A DNA stretch of 15,223 nucleotides from CAZLPY01 sp964561525. Its GTDB lineage: Bacteria > Patescibacteriota > UBA1384 > CAJBMM01. The position numbers and the translations under genes are program-made. The notes under the pieces are model-generated. The model searched no databases. It was given only the letters and a program-made list of their open reading frames with translations, and was not told where the DNA came from. The stretch covers positions 1 to 15,223 of the forward strand of contig CAZLPY010000017.1 of assembly GCA_964561525.1 (NCBI GenBank). Reading direction: 5' to 3'. Each line of letters starts with the position of its first letter. The first letter of the stretch is position 1. Shown piece by piece: positions 1 through 5,973 of this stretch.

Positions 1-505
1 GCGCCTCTTGCAAGTAGACCGTGTAATCACTTGGCGAGAGATAGTTATCGGCCTCATTCATAATCTCCCAGGCAGCTACATCACTGCCATAATGCCCAAC
101 TACTGCACTGACGTAATTTTTCCAATCGTCGTGTGTTTTGCCTGAGCCTGGGTACGTCAATAAAACCAGTTGCTTGAGGCCGGCCGCTTTGGCTTTATTG
201 TTAGCTGCATCGTAAGCGCTAAAATCCATCGGGCTGGCATAGGTAATTTCCTGGCGCACCCACCCAAACCCGGCCCCAGCAATTTTATCAGTGCCAGTTT
301 GCTTGGCCGAATCGCCTTGCAATGATGCGACCGCGCCGACCACCCCAAATTCACTTGCCAATCCCGAGGCATGAATGTGCCGTGACCGATAGGGACTTTC
401 CGGGACAAACTGATCAACGGGAATACTATTGACCGTCAAAATGAACGCGATCAACCCTCCAGTAATGATACCGATAACTGAGCTAGCCACATATCGATGC
501 TGCAT
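1..505 (-). CDS. Membrane-anchored clan GH-A-like glycoside hydrolase, N-terminal part (runs off left edge)
   Basis: 168 codons are visible from the ATG at 503-505, and the frame is open to the window edge, so the C-terminal part is missing. Residues about 6-25 form one hydrophobic segment (signal anchor or signal peptide), which places the enzyme outside the cytoplasm. The following region reads like the first half of a TIM barrel: GAGFGWVRQEI (strand 2-like), a stretch of helix, KQLVLLTYPG, and then WEIMNEAD with N150-E151. An Asn-Glu pair at the end of a strand preceded by W-E-I is the acid/base motif of clan GH-A enzymes (GH5, GH39 and relatives). The catalytic nucleophile would lie in the missing part. 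Substrate cannot be told. There is no Shine-Dalgarno before the ATG; a -10-like TAAAAT ends 6 bases upstream, suggesting a leaderless message. The fold class is fairly sure, the GH family is not. Confidence 0.75.
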   Translation of the reverse strand, partial: MQHRYVASSVIGIITGGLIAFILTVNSIPVDQFVPESPYRSRHIHASGLASEFGVVGAVASLQGDSAKQTGTDKIAGAGFGWVRQEITYASPMDFSAYDAANNKAKAAGLKQLVLLTYPGSGKTHDDWKNYVSAVVGHYGSDVAAWEIMNEADNYLSPSDYTVYLQEA

Positions 506-541
506 TATATTATTTTAACACGGATATTATTTTGTGCATAA
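506..541 (-). promoter_or_regulatory. Candidate leaderless promoter of the glycoside hydrolase gene
   Basis: On the minus strand TAAAAT (plus 512-517) is followed by exactly 6 bases and then the ATG, so transcription would start at or next to the start codon. The -35 region is poor (TTATGC at 536-541, 18-base spacer). No ribosome binding site is present, which agrees with a leaderless start. Weak on its own; supported by the same geometry at 961-973 and 6248-6260. Confidence 0.4.
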
Positions 542-574
542 AAATGCCCCCTCCCAGCATTTGACGAGAAGGGG
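540..574 (-). terminator. Rho-independent terminator behind the 76-residue gene
   Basis: Read on the minus strand, CCCCTTCT (plus 567-574) can pair with GGGAGGGG (plus 547-554) across an 11-base-class loop, with two G-U pairs. GC and then five T (plus 540-544) follow shortly after. It lies 31 bases behind the stop of the 605-835 gene and just before the -35 region of the glycoside hydrolase gene, so it would separate the two transcripts. Confidence 0.65.
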
Positions 575-604
575 ATAACAGAAGGCATGTTTGCTTTCGG
601 CATT

Positions 605-835
605 CTAATATCGCTCTTTGAACAACGATAAGTCGAAACTATAACGCCTGGCCAAGGCACTCGCTTCGTCCGGACGATCAGTGTCAAGATAACGCGTAAT
701 CACCCGCTTGGCAATTAGATGTTGTCTTGATGGACAAAACAGATCAATCATGTCTTCAGCCGCTTCGAGATTATCTTCCCCCATGTACACGTTCAGCTTC
801 CTGCGTAACGCCTGATCAGTAATTGACGTTGCCAT
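605..835 (-). CDS. Hypothetical 76-residue helical protein
   Basis: I do not recognise this protein. The start is the ATG at 833-835, preceded by a G-run (GGGGGGG) 6 bases upstream that can act as a ribosome binding site; an earlier in-frame start at 886 would overlap the promoter and adds no convincing sequence. The product begins MATSITDQALRRKL, is soluble, mixed-charge and predicted mostly helical from its composition. It has one cysteine (in DLFCPSR) and no membrane segment. A consensus-like sigma-70 promoter lies upstream (892-920) and a terminator downstream (540-574), so it forms its own transcription unit, divergent from the Fur/Zur-ZIP operon. The complete promoter-gene-terminator layout is the main argument that it is real; function is unknown. 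Confidence 0.7.
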   Translation of the reverse strand: MATSITDQALRRKLNVYMGEDNLEAAEDMIDLFCPSRQHLIAKRVITRYLDTDRPDEASALARRYSFDLSLFKERY

Positions 836-891
836 GTTATACCCCCCCGCCCAGAAAATGCTCAGAGCAAGGCCCTTTAGCCTCAACAGAT

Positions 892-920
892 ATTTTAACC
901 GTTTTGTGCCACTTTGTCAA
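892..920 (-). promoter_or_regulatory. Sigma-70-type promoter of the 76-residue gene
   Basis: On the minus strand TTGACA (plus 915-920) and TAAAAT (plus 892-897) are separated by exactly 17 bases. The implied transcript starts near 885 and has a leader of about 50 bases ending in the G-rich ribosome binding site. Confidence 0.75.
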
Positions 921-936
921 CTGTTTAACCAATCTA

Positions 937-972
937 TTGACAAATGCAACTTAGTTGCATTATAGTTTGCAT
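937..972 (+). promoter_or_regulatory. Promoter with embedded Fur/Zur-type operator, leaderless start
   Basis: TTGACA (937-942) and TATAGT (961-966) are 18 bases apart. The spacer is a perfect inverted repeat: AATGCAAC (943-950), TTA, GTTGCATT (954-961), 19 bases in all. Fur-family proteins bind such AT-flanked palindromes, and a dimer here would block RNA polymerase, so autoregulation by the gene that follows is the natural reading. The ATG at 973 comes 6 bases after the -10 box and has no Shine-Dalgarno, so the message is probably leaderless. Confidence 0.75.
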
Positions 973-1389
973 ATGGATAACACTCAGTTGATATTTCGAC
1001 CAATCAGTACTCGCCGAGCTAGTAAAGTGCGGAGCGCTATCATCAATCTATTGACGGATCGACATCCACTTTCTATCCCACAGATCGCGGCTGCCCTAAC
1101 AGCTGATGATCTTGTGCCAAACAAAACTACCCTTTATCGTGAAATGTCTACGTTAATTGCTGATAATGTCGTGCGTAAAATTGATCTTGGTGACCAAATG
1201 TTGCACTACGAATTGGCTAATCTGCCCCATCACCATCACGCCGTATGCTTACGATGTCGCAACGTGACTGATGTGGCGCTAGAACACGAGCTAGATGCTG
1301 CCGAACAAGTGCTTAGGAGTAGTGGCTTCCAACTTACCTATCATTCATTAGAGTTCTTTGGGCTCTGTCTTGATTGTCAACCACAATAA
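973..1389 (+). CDS. Fur-family metal-responsive repressor, probably Zur-like
   Basis: 138 residues, normal for Fur/Zur/PerR. An N-terminal winged helix covers about residues 15-75, with the recognition-helix region NKTTLYREMSTL. It is followed by the metal-binding dimerisation domain: HHHH at 86-89, a CxxC pair at C92/C95 and a second CxxC at C132/C135 near the C-terminus. The two CxxC pairs are the structural zinc site of the family. Start: an upstream in-frame TTG at 955 lies inside the promoter, so the ATG at 973 is chosen. The next gene, 9 bases on, is a ZIP metal transporter, so zinc sensing (Zur) is more likely than iron or peroxide sensing; sequence alone does not settle the metal. It probably represses its own operon through the palindrome at 943-961. 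Confidence 0.88.
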   Translation: MDNTQLIFRPISTRRASKVRSAIINLLTDRHPLSIPQIAAALTADDLVPNKTTLYREMSTLIADNVVRKIDLGDQMLHYELANLPHHHHAVCLRCRNVTDVALEHELDAAEQVLRSSGFQLTYHSLEFFGLCLDCQPQ

Positions 1390-1398
1390 GGAGTTTCC

Positions 1399-2121
1399 AT
1401 GGTATATGTCATTGCACTCGGAGCAACAACAGCAACCTTCATCGGAGGAGCATTTGCCCTCAAATTTCGGGATAAACTGCATCTTATACTAGGATTTAGT
1501 GCCGGCGCAGTGATCGGAGTAGCCTTTTTTGACCTACTGCCTGAGTCGATCAATCTGGCCAGCAAAAGTTATCAAATTGCCACTGTTACCAGCATCACCG
1601 CGCTTGGTTTTGCCTTATTTATTCTGCTCGATCGCTTCGTAACCTTACATGTACACACGCATGAACATGACGAGGGACAGGTACATGAACGCGGCAAGCT
1701 GGGAGCTGCAAGCTTATCGGTGCATAGTTTTCTGGATGGTGCCGGCATTGGTTTGGCCTTCAAAGTATCGCCCGCAATTGGCTTAATTGTGGCCGCTGCC
1801 GTGCTTGCACACGATTTTTCGGATGGCATCAACACGGTTAGCTTAATTTTGAAAAATGACGGTTCGCGTATGCAAGCATTGCGCTGGCTTTCGCTGGACG
1901 CTCTCGCACCACTTCTCGGAGTGACTATAGTACAGGCAATCACCCTGCCAGAAGATCGACTCGGATTGGTTCTTGCTTTGTTCTGTGGATTTTTCCTCTA
2001 CATCGGCGCGAGCGATTTGCTTCCCGAGAGTCACCACAACCACCCCACCTTCTACACCACTTTTTCAACACTGCTCGGTATGCTGGTACTCTATACTATA
2101 ATCCATCTCGCCGCACTCTAA
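1399..2121 (+). CDS. ZIP-family divalent metal transporter
   Basis: 240 residues with about eight hydrophobic segments, as in the ZIP family, which imports zinc or other divalent metals into the cytoplasm. A cytosolic loop at about residues 84-97 is rich in histidine (HVHTHEHDEGQVH), typical of ZIP regulation and metal capture. The paired metal-site helices are visible: HSFLDGAGIG (H109, D113) and AHDFSDGINT (H138, D142), matching the H-x3-D/E patterns of transmembrane helices 4 and 5. The start ATG at 1399 has AAGGAG five bases upstream; the upstream Fur-family gene ends 9 bases before, so the two are co-transcribed and co-regulated. The 3' end overlaps the end of the convergent mutY-like gene by 4 bases. 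Zinc is the likely cargo, by family and by context. Confidence 0.88.
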   Translation: MVYVIALGATTATFIGGAFALKFRDKLHLILGFSAGAVIGVAFFDLLPESINLASKSYQIATVTSITALGFALFILLDRFVTLHVHTHEHDEGQVHERGKLGAASLSVHSFLDGAGIGLAFKVSPAIGLIVAAAVLAHDFSDGINTVSLILKNDGSRMQALRWLSLDALAPLLGVTIVQAITLPEDRLGLVLALFCGFFLYIGASDLLPESHHNHPTFYTTFSTLLGMLVLYTIIHLAAL

Positions 2122-3063
2122 GAAAGTTGATACTGCCCATTTGATTGCTTGATGAATCCTTCTTGTTCTAGAGTATTCAAATTGTTCTCAATACGATTAT
2201 CCAAACTCAGCTCTTGCTGTATGTTTATCAAACTCATTTTGGAAGATTGAGATAGGAGACGCAAAATAGCACCACGGAGTTGACGATTTGAGCCTTCAAA
2301 TTTGGATTGTTTGGTGTAATGCTTACCGCGGCGATTCGGATTTTCGGTTACTTTAGCGAGGTGCGTTCCGTAGTCCATTAAAGCCCAGTACCATATGCGT
2401 GGTGACCTTTTGACGGATTCGTCCCGCCAAAAGTCACTAGCATCGCGTGGTGACTTCCGTGCCCGACCATTTGCGGCCAAAGCGCTGAAAGGCGCGGTGC
2501 CTGCAGGCGTCGGGTCGGAATCACTAGCATCGCGAGGATTGTTTAGGTCTAGTGCTTTTTCGATCAAAGGTAATAGATCCTTATCAGAAACATTAGTGCG
2601 GTCTGCAAAAAAGTGATGAATAAAGACGCGGCGGATGTTGGTTTCGATAAAAACAACCGGTTTATTAAAGGCGAAAGCGGCAATGGAAGCCGATGTGGCT
2701 GCACCAATACCGGGCAGCTTAATCAGCTCAGCAGGATCTTGAGGTAGCTTTCCTTCGTATTCACTTGAGACTATTTCAGCGCATTTTTTTAAGTTTAAGG
2801 CTCGGCGATTGTAACCTAACCCTTGCCATTGTTTTAGTACACCAGCTACTGAGGCGCGAGCCAAACTCTGCATGGTGGGGAAAAGCCTGTAAAAATTGCT
2901 GATACTTCGCTACCACCCGCATACTTTGCGTCTGCTGTAGCATAATTTCGGAGACCAGAATTGAATACGGGCTTAGATTTCGCCGCCACGGCAAATCCCG
3001 TCCATGCTCGCTGTAATAATCTAAAACAGTCTTCCTAAACTGAGTAACGTTTGCGGTGCTCAT
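2118..3063 (-). pseudogene. mutY: MutY-like A/G-specific adenine glycosylase: frameshifted, with in-frame palindromic insertion
   Basis: Two reading frames together make one HhH-GPD glycosylase, which removes adenine mispaired with 8-oxoguanine. The first (3063 down to about 2880) holds WRRNLSPYSILVSEIMLQQT with the catalytic Glu39. The second (from about 2876 to 2118) holds the helix-hairpin-helix LPGIGAATSASIAAF and FIETNIRRVF, where E replaces the usual catalytic Asp of LDGN. Removing one G from the run at 2877-2880 (next to AAAA) restores AFPTMQSLAR, exactly as in MutY. The shift is therefore a recent mutation or a homopolymer sequencing error. A 45-residue stretch between NNPR and IWYWALMDYG comes from the repeat at 2397-2531. 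The four iron-sulfur cysteines and the 8-oxoG-recognition domain are absent; a short winged-helix-like tail replaces them. Restored length is about 314 residues, or 269 without the insertion. A TACAAT box 7 bases before the ATG suggests a leaderless start. Confidence 0.8.
2397..2531 (-). repeat. Two-unit palindromic element inserted in frame in mutY
   Basis: Read in the gene's direction, the 135 bases consist of two units: 87 bases (2445-2531) and 48 bases (2397-2444). Each begins GATGCTAGTGA and ends GTCACCACGC, and each folds into an imperfect hairpin. In unit 1 GTGATTCCG-a-CCCGAC pairs with the region GTCGGG-ca-CGGAA-GTCAC; in unit 2 GTGAC-TTTTG pairs with CAAAA-G-GTCAC. Both lengths are multiples of three and no stop occurs in the mutY frame, so 45 residues (with SPRDASD at the unit junction) are added between NNPR and IWYW. 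A second copy with different stem sequence lies at 9134-9217. Confidence 0.8.
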
Positions 3064-3158
3064 GGCTATTATTGTACCTTGTTCCTGTTTGATACGCCGC
3101 GCGTAATGAAAGTATCCACATCCCGTCTTGATCTATACACAGCACAAAAGGAGGAACG

Positions 3159-3326
3159 ATGGCTGGATACTTGCTGGAATACACTATTTCACGTAAACCG
3201 CTGCGAGCGCTTTTAATCAGAGGGCCGAGTCTCGGTGTTATCACCCCTACTATTATTCGCGGCAATCAAGTGGTGAAACGGGAATTACGTCCCTTCTCTC
3301 GTCAACACATTACACCTGACACATAG
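3159..3326 (+). CDS. Hypothetical 55-residue basic protein
   Basis: I do not recognise this protein. The ATG at 3159 has a near-perfect ribosome binding site, AAGGAGG at 3148-3154 with 4 bases between, and the frame stays open for 55 codons to a TAG. The product begins MAGYLLEYTISRKP and continues with a hydrophobic middle (GVITPTIIRG) and a basic, Arg-rich second half; it has no cysteine and no clear membrane helix. It is divergent from the mutY-like gene, with about 95 bases between the two starts. No clear promoter or terminator was found. The strong Shine-Dalgarno is the main support; an overlapping minus-strand frame in the same place has no such signal. It could also be the remnant of a longer gene. 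Confidence 0.5.
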   Translation: MAGYLLEYTISRKPLRALLIRGPSLGVITPTIIRGNQVVKRELRPFSRQHITPDT

Positions 3327-3432
3327 ACACAGAGTAATTCCTTAAACCTGCTAATTCGATAACATAAGATGTATACAAGGACAGAGATTTGCCTCTCCAG
3401 AGTAAAACTAGCCATTAACAAGTATATGCGCC

Positions 3433-4119
3433 TTATTGTTGTGAGTTCTTGCGAGCGACTAATGAACGTAGTGAGTATTGGCTATTTTTAACCAAAAATA
3501 CTAGCCAGATTTTGTTTTCTTTATGCTTAACATATTTTTTTAGAACATGAAAGTCACAATCATCCAAAACTTGGGCAAATTCGTCCATGGAATATAATGC
3601 GAAGTAGCGCTTGAACAGGCCTCCGTACCGGTTTTCGGTCACAAAACCGTCCTCAATCTCGCCTTTTTCACCAAGTGGCTTCATGCAAATGAATCCTACG
3701 CCACCTGGCCTGACTATGCGACGGATAGCTCCTAAAACTGCTTTTATCTTGCGCTTTGGCACATGTAGCAGTGAAGTATCCGCCCAAAAACCATCAAAGC
3801 TAGCATCAGCATAGTCTAAATCATAAAAACTTCGTACCTCAAATTGCGCTTTTGGCTCAGTTTTTCTGGCGATTTCAATCATCCCCTTAGAATTATCGAT
3901 CCCTAGATAGTCATAACCGTGTTCCAAGAAGAAATGGGTGTCCTTAGCGGTGCCGCAGCCAATGTCGATTATCTTTCCGCTAGGCAAATTCTGCGAAAAA
4001 TTCGGGAAATCTTCGGCAAAAAACAGCTCACTGTGCGAATTGTGCCAATGCTTGGCCATTTCGTCGTAGGAAGACCGTGTGATGTCGTCGTAATGTTGAA
4101 TATCTGAATCGAGTTTCAT
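3433..4119 (-). CDS. SAM-dependent class I methyltransferase
   Basis: 228 residues with a Rossmann methyltransferase core. Motif I is KIIDIGCGTAKDTHFF, the acidic end of strand 2 is DYLGIDNSKGMIEIAR, then comes SFYDLDYADASFDGFWADTSLLHV (post-I and motif IV region) and RRIVRPGGVGFICMK (motif VI region). This places it in the methyltransf_11/25-type small-molecule or protein methyltransferases; the substrate is unknown. The start chosen is the ATG at 4117-4119, 4 bases after the stop of the upstream gene; the longer frame to 4167 would overlap that gene and shows no motif. It is the last cistron of the seven-gene run that starts at 6248. The last 14 residues (YSLRSLVARKNSQQ) are low-complexity and look added after LVFLVKNSQ, possibly from a repeat that has run into the gene end. 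Confidence 0.85.
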   Translation of the reverse strand: MKLDSDIQHYDDITRSSYDEMAKHWHNSHSELFFAEDFPNFSQNLPSGKIIDIGCGTAKDTHFFLEHGYDYLGIDNSKGMIEIARKTEPKAQFEVRSFYDLDYADASFDGFWADTSLLHVPKRKIKAVLGAIRRIVRPGGVGFICMKPLGEKGEIEDGFVTENRYGGLFKRYFALYSMDEFAQVLDDCDFHVLKKYVKHKENKIWLVFLVKNSQYSLRSLVARKNSQQ

Positions 4120-4123
4120 AATT

Positions 4124-4594
4124 TTACTGTGCCAATTGAAAATAACCAATAGTAAAGCTTGAGCCAAAGATCCAGTGAGCCATGATTTTGCCTTGGTAAT
4201 GGCCAGTGCTTACCTGAGTTATCTCATCTACTAAAAATCGTAGCCAGAACGGGTTTTCTTTAATATTGTAATCAACGTTGAGTGCTTGAGTTTTTGAATC
4301 TCTTAAGCCCACACTTTGATACGTTTTGAATGGGTAGATCTGATCATTACCAAAGGTATTGATGCCGGTCGCTTTAGCAGCATCAAACGTTTTGCCTTTC
4401 CAATTGCCGCTATAGCCTGCTACGGTTCCTTTATAAAACCCATTCGGTAGAGGATTAGGAAACGTGCCAGAGGCAAATACCGTCTGCTCCGTTGAGCTTT
4501 CATTTTGATTGGTCCGAACTAGCAAATAGACCCAAACTACTGCGTAGATAACTGCGAGCACCACTAAAATAACACTAAGCACTCTTTTTGGCAT
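4124..4594 (-). CDS. Membrane-anchored lipocalin-like protein of unknown function
   Basis: 156 residues. Residues about 5-25 form one hydrophobic helix after MPKR, so the protein is an N-in signal-anchor with its bulk outside the membrane. A polar spacer is followed by a compact domain of about 105 residues. It begins GFYKGTVAGYSGNWKGKTFD and contains INTFGND, YPFKTY, VDYNIKENPFWLRFLVDEI and ends YFQLAQ. The alternating aromatic/Gly pattern and length suggest a small beta-barrel (lipocalin-like); this is an impression, not a family assignment. The start ATG at 4592-4594 lies inside the end of msrB (20-base overlap), implying translational coupling. The gene is followed after 4 bases by the methyltransferase. 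A longer same-frame extension to 4873 only mirrors msrB and was discarded. Confidence 0.65.
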   Translation of the reverse strand: MPKRVLSVILVVLAVIYAVVWVYLLVRTNQNESSTEQTVFASGTFPNPLPNGFYKGTVAGYSGNWKGKTFDAAKATGINTFGNDQIYPFKTYQSVGLRDSKTQALNVDYNIKENPFWLRFLVDEITQVSTGHYQGKIMAHWIFGSSFTIGYFQLAQ

Positions 4595-4982
4595 CGTCTT
4601 TAGCCTCAAAGGCCAAGCAGGCCGAGTTAATGCAGTAACGCTTGCCCCCTTGATCTTTCGGTCCATCGTCAAACAAATGCCCGAGATGGCTGCCGCAGCG
4701 AGCACAAATAACCTCGGTGCGGTGCATGCCGTAAGCATCATCATCCTGCAAAATAACGTTGCCTTTTTCGGCCACATCGGTAAAGCTGGGCCAGCCGGTG
4801 CCAGAATCAAACTTGGTATCGGATGGAAACAGCTCATAGCCGCAAGCGGCGCAACTGTACATCCCTTTTTCATGATGATTATAATATTTACCGCTAAACG
4901 CCGGCTCCGTGCCTTTTTCCCGCATAATATGATACTGCTCTGGCGTTAACTTTTGCTTAAACTCCGCGTCGTCTTTATTCAC
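4575..4982 (-). CDS. msrB: Peptide-methionine (R)-S-oxide reductase MsrB
   Basis: 135 residues, full length for a stand-alone MsrB. The enzyme reduces the R form of methionine sulfoxide in proteins, repairing oxidative damage. The zinc-binding pairs are C44-AA-C47 and C93-AR-C96; the core motifs SGTGWPSF and EVICARCGSHLGHLF are present, and the catalytic cysteine is C117 in RYCINS. Where E. coli-type enzymes have the resolving Cys (SGCGWPSF) this one has Thr62. A different Cys, C122 in INSACL, replaces the usual Ser next to the active site and might resolve the sulfenic acid. There is no signal peptide, so it is cytoplasmic. Start is GTG (4980-4982), overlapping the stop of the upstream protease-like gene as GTGA, with GGAGG 7 bases upstream; this decides the start. 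Confidence 0.95.
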   Translation of the reverse strand: MNKDDAEFKQKLTPEQYHIMREKGTEPAFSGKYYNHHEKGMYSCAACGYELFPSDTKFDSGTGWPSFTDVAEKGNVILQDDDAYGMHRTEVICARCGSHLGHLFDDGPKDQGGKRYCINSACLAFEAKDDAKKSA

Positions 4983-5620
4983 TGGCGTGCCTCCGTTTGT
5001 AATCGTTGATTTTCATAATAGGCGATGATTTGTTTTCTAAAAATCACCTTCAGTTGAGTGATGTCTGTATCTTTTATCCGATCCAATAGTTGCTCAATGT
5101 CAGAGCAATCCAAAAAATGAGCGATTTGGGCCAGGCCATCTTGATAAGGTTCCTCGAGCAAACCCTCTCTCATAAGCTGTCTTATTTGCTCAATACGCTC
5201 GCTATGCCCTTTCTCAACCATGTAAATCATCTCAAGGAACATTGGGAATGTTTCTTCATCCTGAATATTATGTACCAACTCATGACTGACCAATGATTGC
5301 TCAAGATCTCCCTGATATTCAGATAATGCGTCTCCATTAATTGAGATCCAATGCGCTGCAATGTGTATCAATGCGCCTTGTGCACCATGCCTCTCACGAG
5401 GCGTTATCTTCACTGTAAAATGCTTTGAGAGTATCGGAGATTCAATCGTCTGAACAACATATTCGTAACCACGCTGCAAATATTCAAGTACTTTAGCCTG
5501 TATTACTTCTACTGCCAGCCCTTCAGCTTGGAGAGATGGGTCTATCTCAATATCGAAACGGGGACTGTCATGAACTCTGGATTCTGTGTCCAAAAATTCC
5601 GGCCTTACAAATTCAGTCAT
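4979..5620 (-). CDS. HExxH zinc-metallopeptidase-like protein
   Basis: 213 residues, with no signal peptide or membrane helix. The stretch SLVSHELVHNIQDEE carries a canonical zincin HExxH motif (H113, E114, H117). A likely third zinc ligand is Glu130 in FPMFLEMIYMVEKG, 13 residues after H117, an arrangement that would fit gluzincins; the precise family is not recognised. The N-terminal 90 residues look like an alpha/beta fold (VQTIESPILSKHFTVKI, GALIHIAAHWISI) and the C-terminal third is helical and charged. The start ATG (5618-5620) overlaps the stop of a 31-codon frame as ATGA, and the stop overlaps the msrB start as GTGA, so it is tightly coupled on both sides. Lying between a toxin-antitoxin pair and MsrB, it could process a regulator or damaged protein; that is inference. 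Confidence 0.7.
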   Translation of the reverse strand: MTEFVRPEFLDTESRVHDSPRFDIEIDPSLQAEGLAVEVIQAKVLEYLQRGYEYVVQTIESPILSKHFTVKITPRERHGAQGALIHIAAHWISINGDALSEYQGDLEQSLVSHELVHNIQDEETFPMFLEMIYMVEKGHSERIEQIRQLMREGLLEEPYQDGLAQIAHFLDCSDIEQLLDRIKDTDITQLKVIFRKQIIAYYENQRLQTEARQ

Positions 5621-5712
5621 AGATGATCTTTCTGGATTAAACGCTTCGTAAATCCGAAGGCTATGAGCTGATCATACGCCTTTTTGACCTCCTCTGGAAT
5701 CTTGCGTTTCAT
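5617..5712 (-). CDS. 31-residue peptide coupled to toxin and protease-like genes
   Basis: The ATG (5710-5712) directly follows the TAA of the RelE-like toxin gene with no gap, and the TGA overlaps the ATG of the HExxH gene (ATGA). The product begins MKRKIPEEVKKAYDQLIAFG and ends KRLIQKDHL: charged, helical-looking, no cysteine. Its exact fit between two genes with coupled ends argues for real translation, either as a functional peptide or as a coupling leader for the downstream protease-like gene. It could alternatively be a displaced N-terminus of the protease-like protein separated by a frameshift. No homologue is recognised. Confidence 0.5.
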   Translation of the reverse strand: MKRKIPEEVKKAYDQLIAFGFTKRLIQKDHL

Positions 5713-5973
5713 TTATTTATATAGCTGGCTATGAGTGCCGATATCCACTAGCAATGCGGCATCATCATTAATATGTTTATATATGATTCTAAGATCTCCG
5801 CCGATATTGATACTGCGAAATCCGTGATATTTACCTTTCAATGCATGATTGTTCAATAACAAAGCAGACGGATCACGCCTAAATAAACGCAAGCGAATTT
5901 TTGTACGTTTCTTTTGAGCCTCATTTAACTTGGCATATGCCTTATCGAACGCTCGATGGGTATCGATATTCAT
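5713..5973 (-). CDS. RelE/YafQ-family mRNA interferase toxin
   Basis: 86 residues, the usual size of RelE-superfamily ribosome-dependent mRNA endonucleases. Family marks are a basic helical first half (AYAKLNEAQKKRTKIRLRLF), then NNHALKGKYHGFRSINIGGD, LRIIYKHINDDAALLVDIG and the C-terminal THSQLYK. In this family the H-x-L-x-G, R-S-I-x-I and D-x-R-x-I-Y positions and the terminal H/Y residues form the active site. It overlaps the upstream antitoxin gene by 4 bases (ATGA), the classic antitoxin-then-toxin order. Its stop abuts the ATG of a 31-codon frame, so further genes are read from the same message. All expected active-site positions look intact. Confidence 0.88.
   Translation of the reverse strand: MNIDTHRAFDKAYAKLNEAQKKRTKIRLRLFRRDPSALLLNNHALKGKYHGFRSINIGGDLRIIYKHINDDAALLVDIGTHSQLYK

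Noticed and set aside
2877..2884. Programmed ribosomal frameshift in mutY
   Set aside because: The site is a simple homopolymer with no stop-adjacent slippery motif or clear stimulatory structure; MutY is not known to use recoding, so mutation or sequencing error is simpler.
3035..3265. 76-residue minus-strand frame between mutY and the methyltransferase
   Set aside because: It overlaps the start of mutY and opposes the 55-codon gene, which has the better ribosome binding site.
4595..4873. N-terminal extension of the lipocalin-like gene
   Set aside because: It lies wholly within msrB in another frame, is Ala/Met/Leu-rich noise, and the ATG at 4594 gives a proper membrane anchor.
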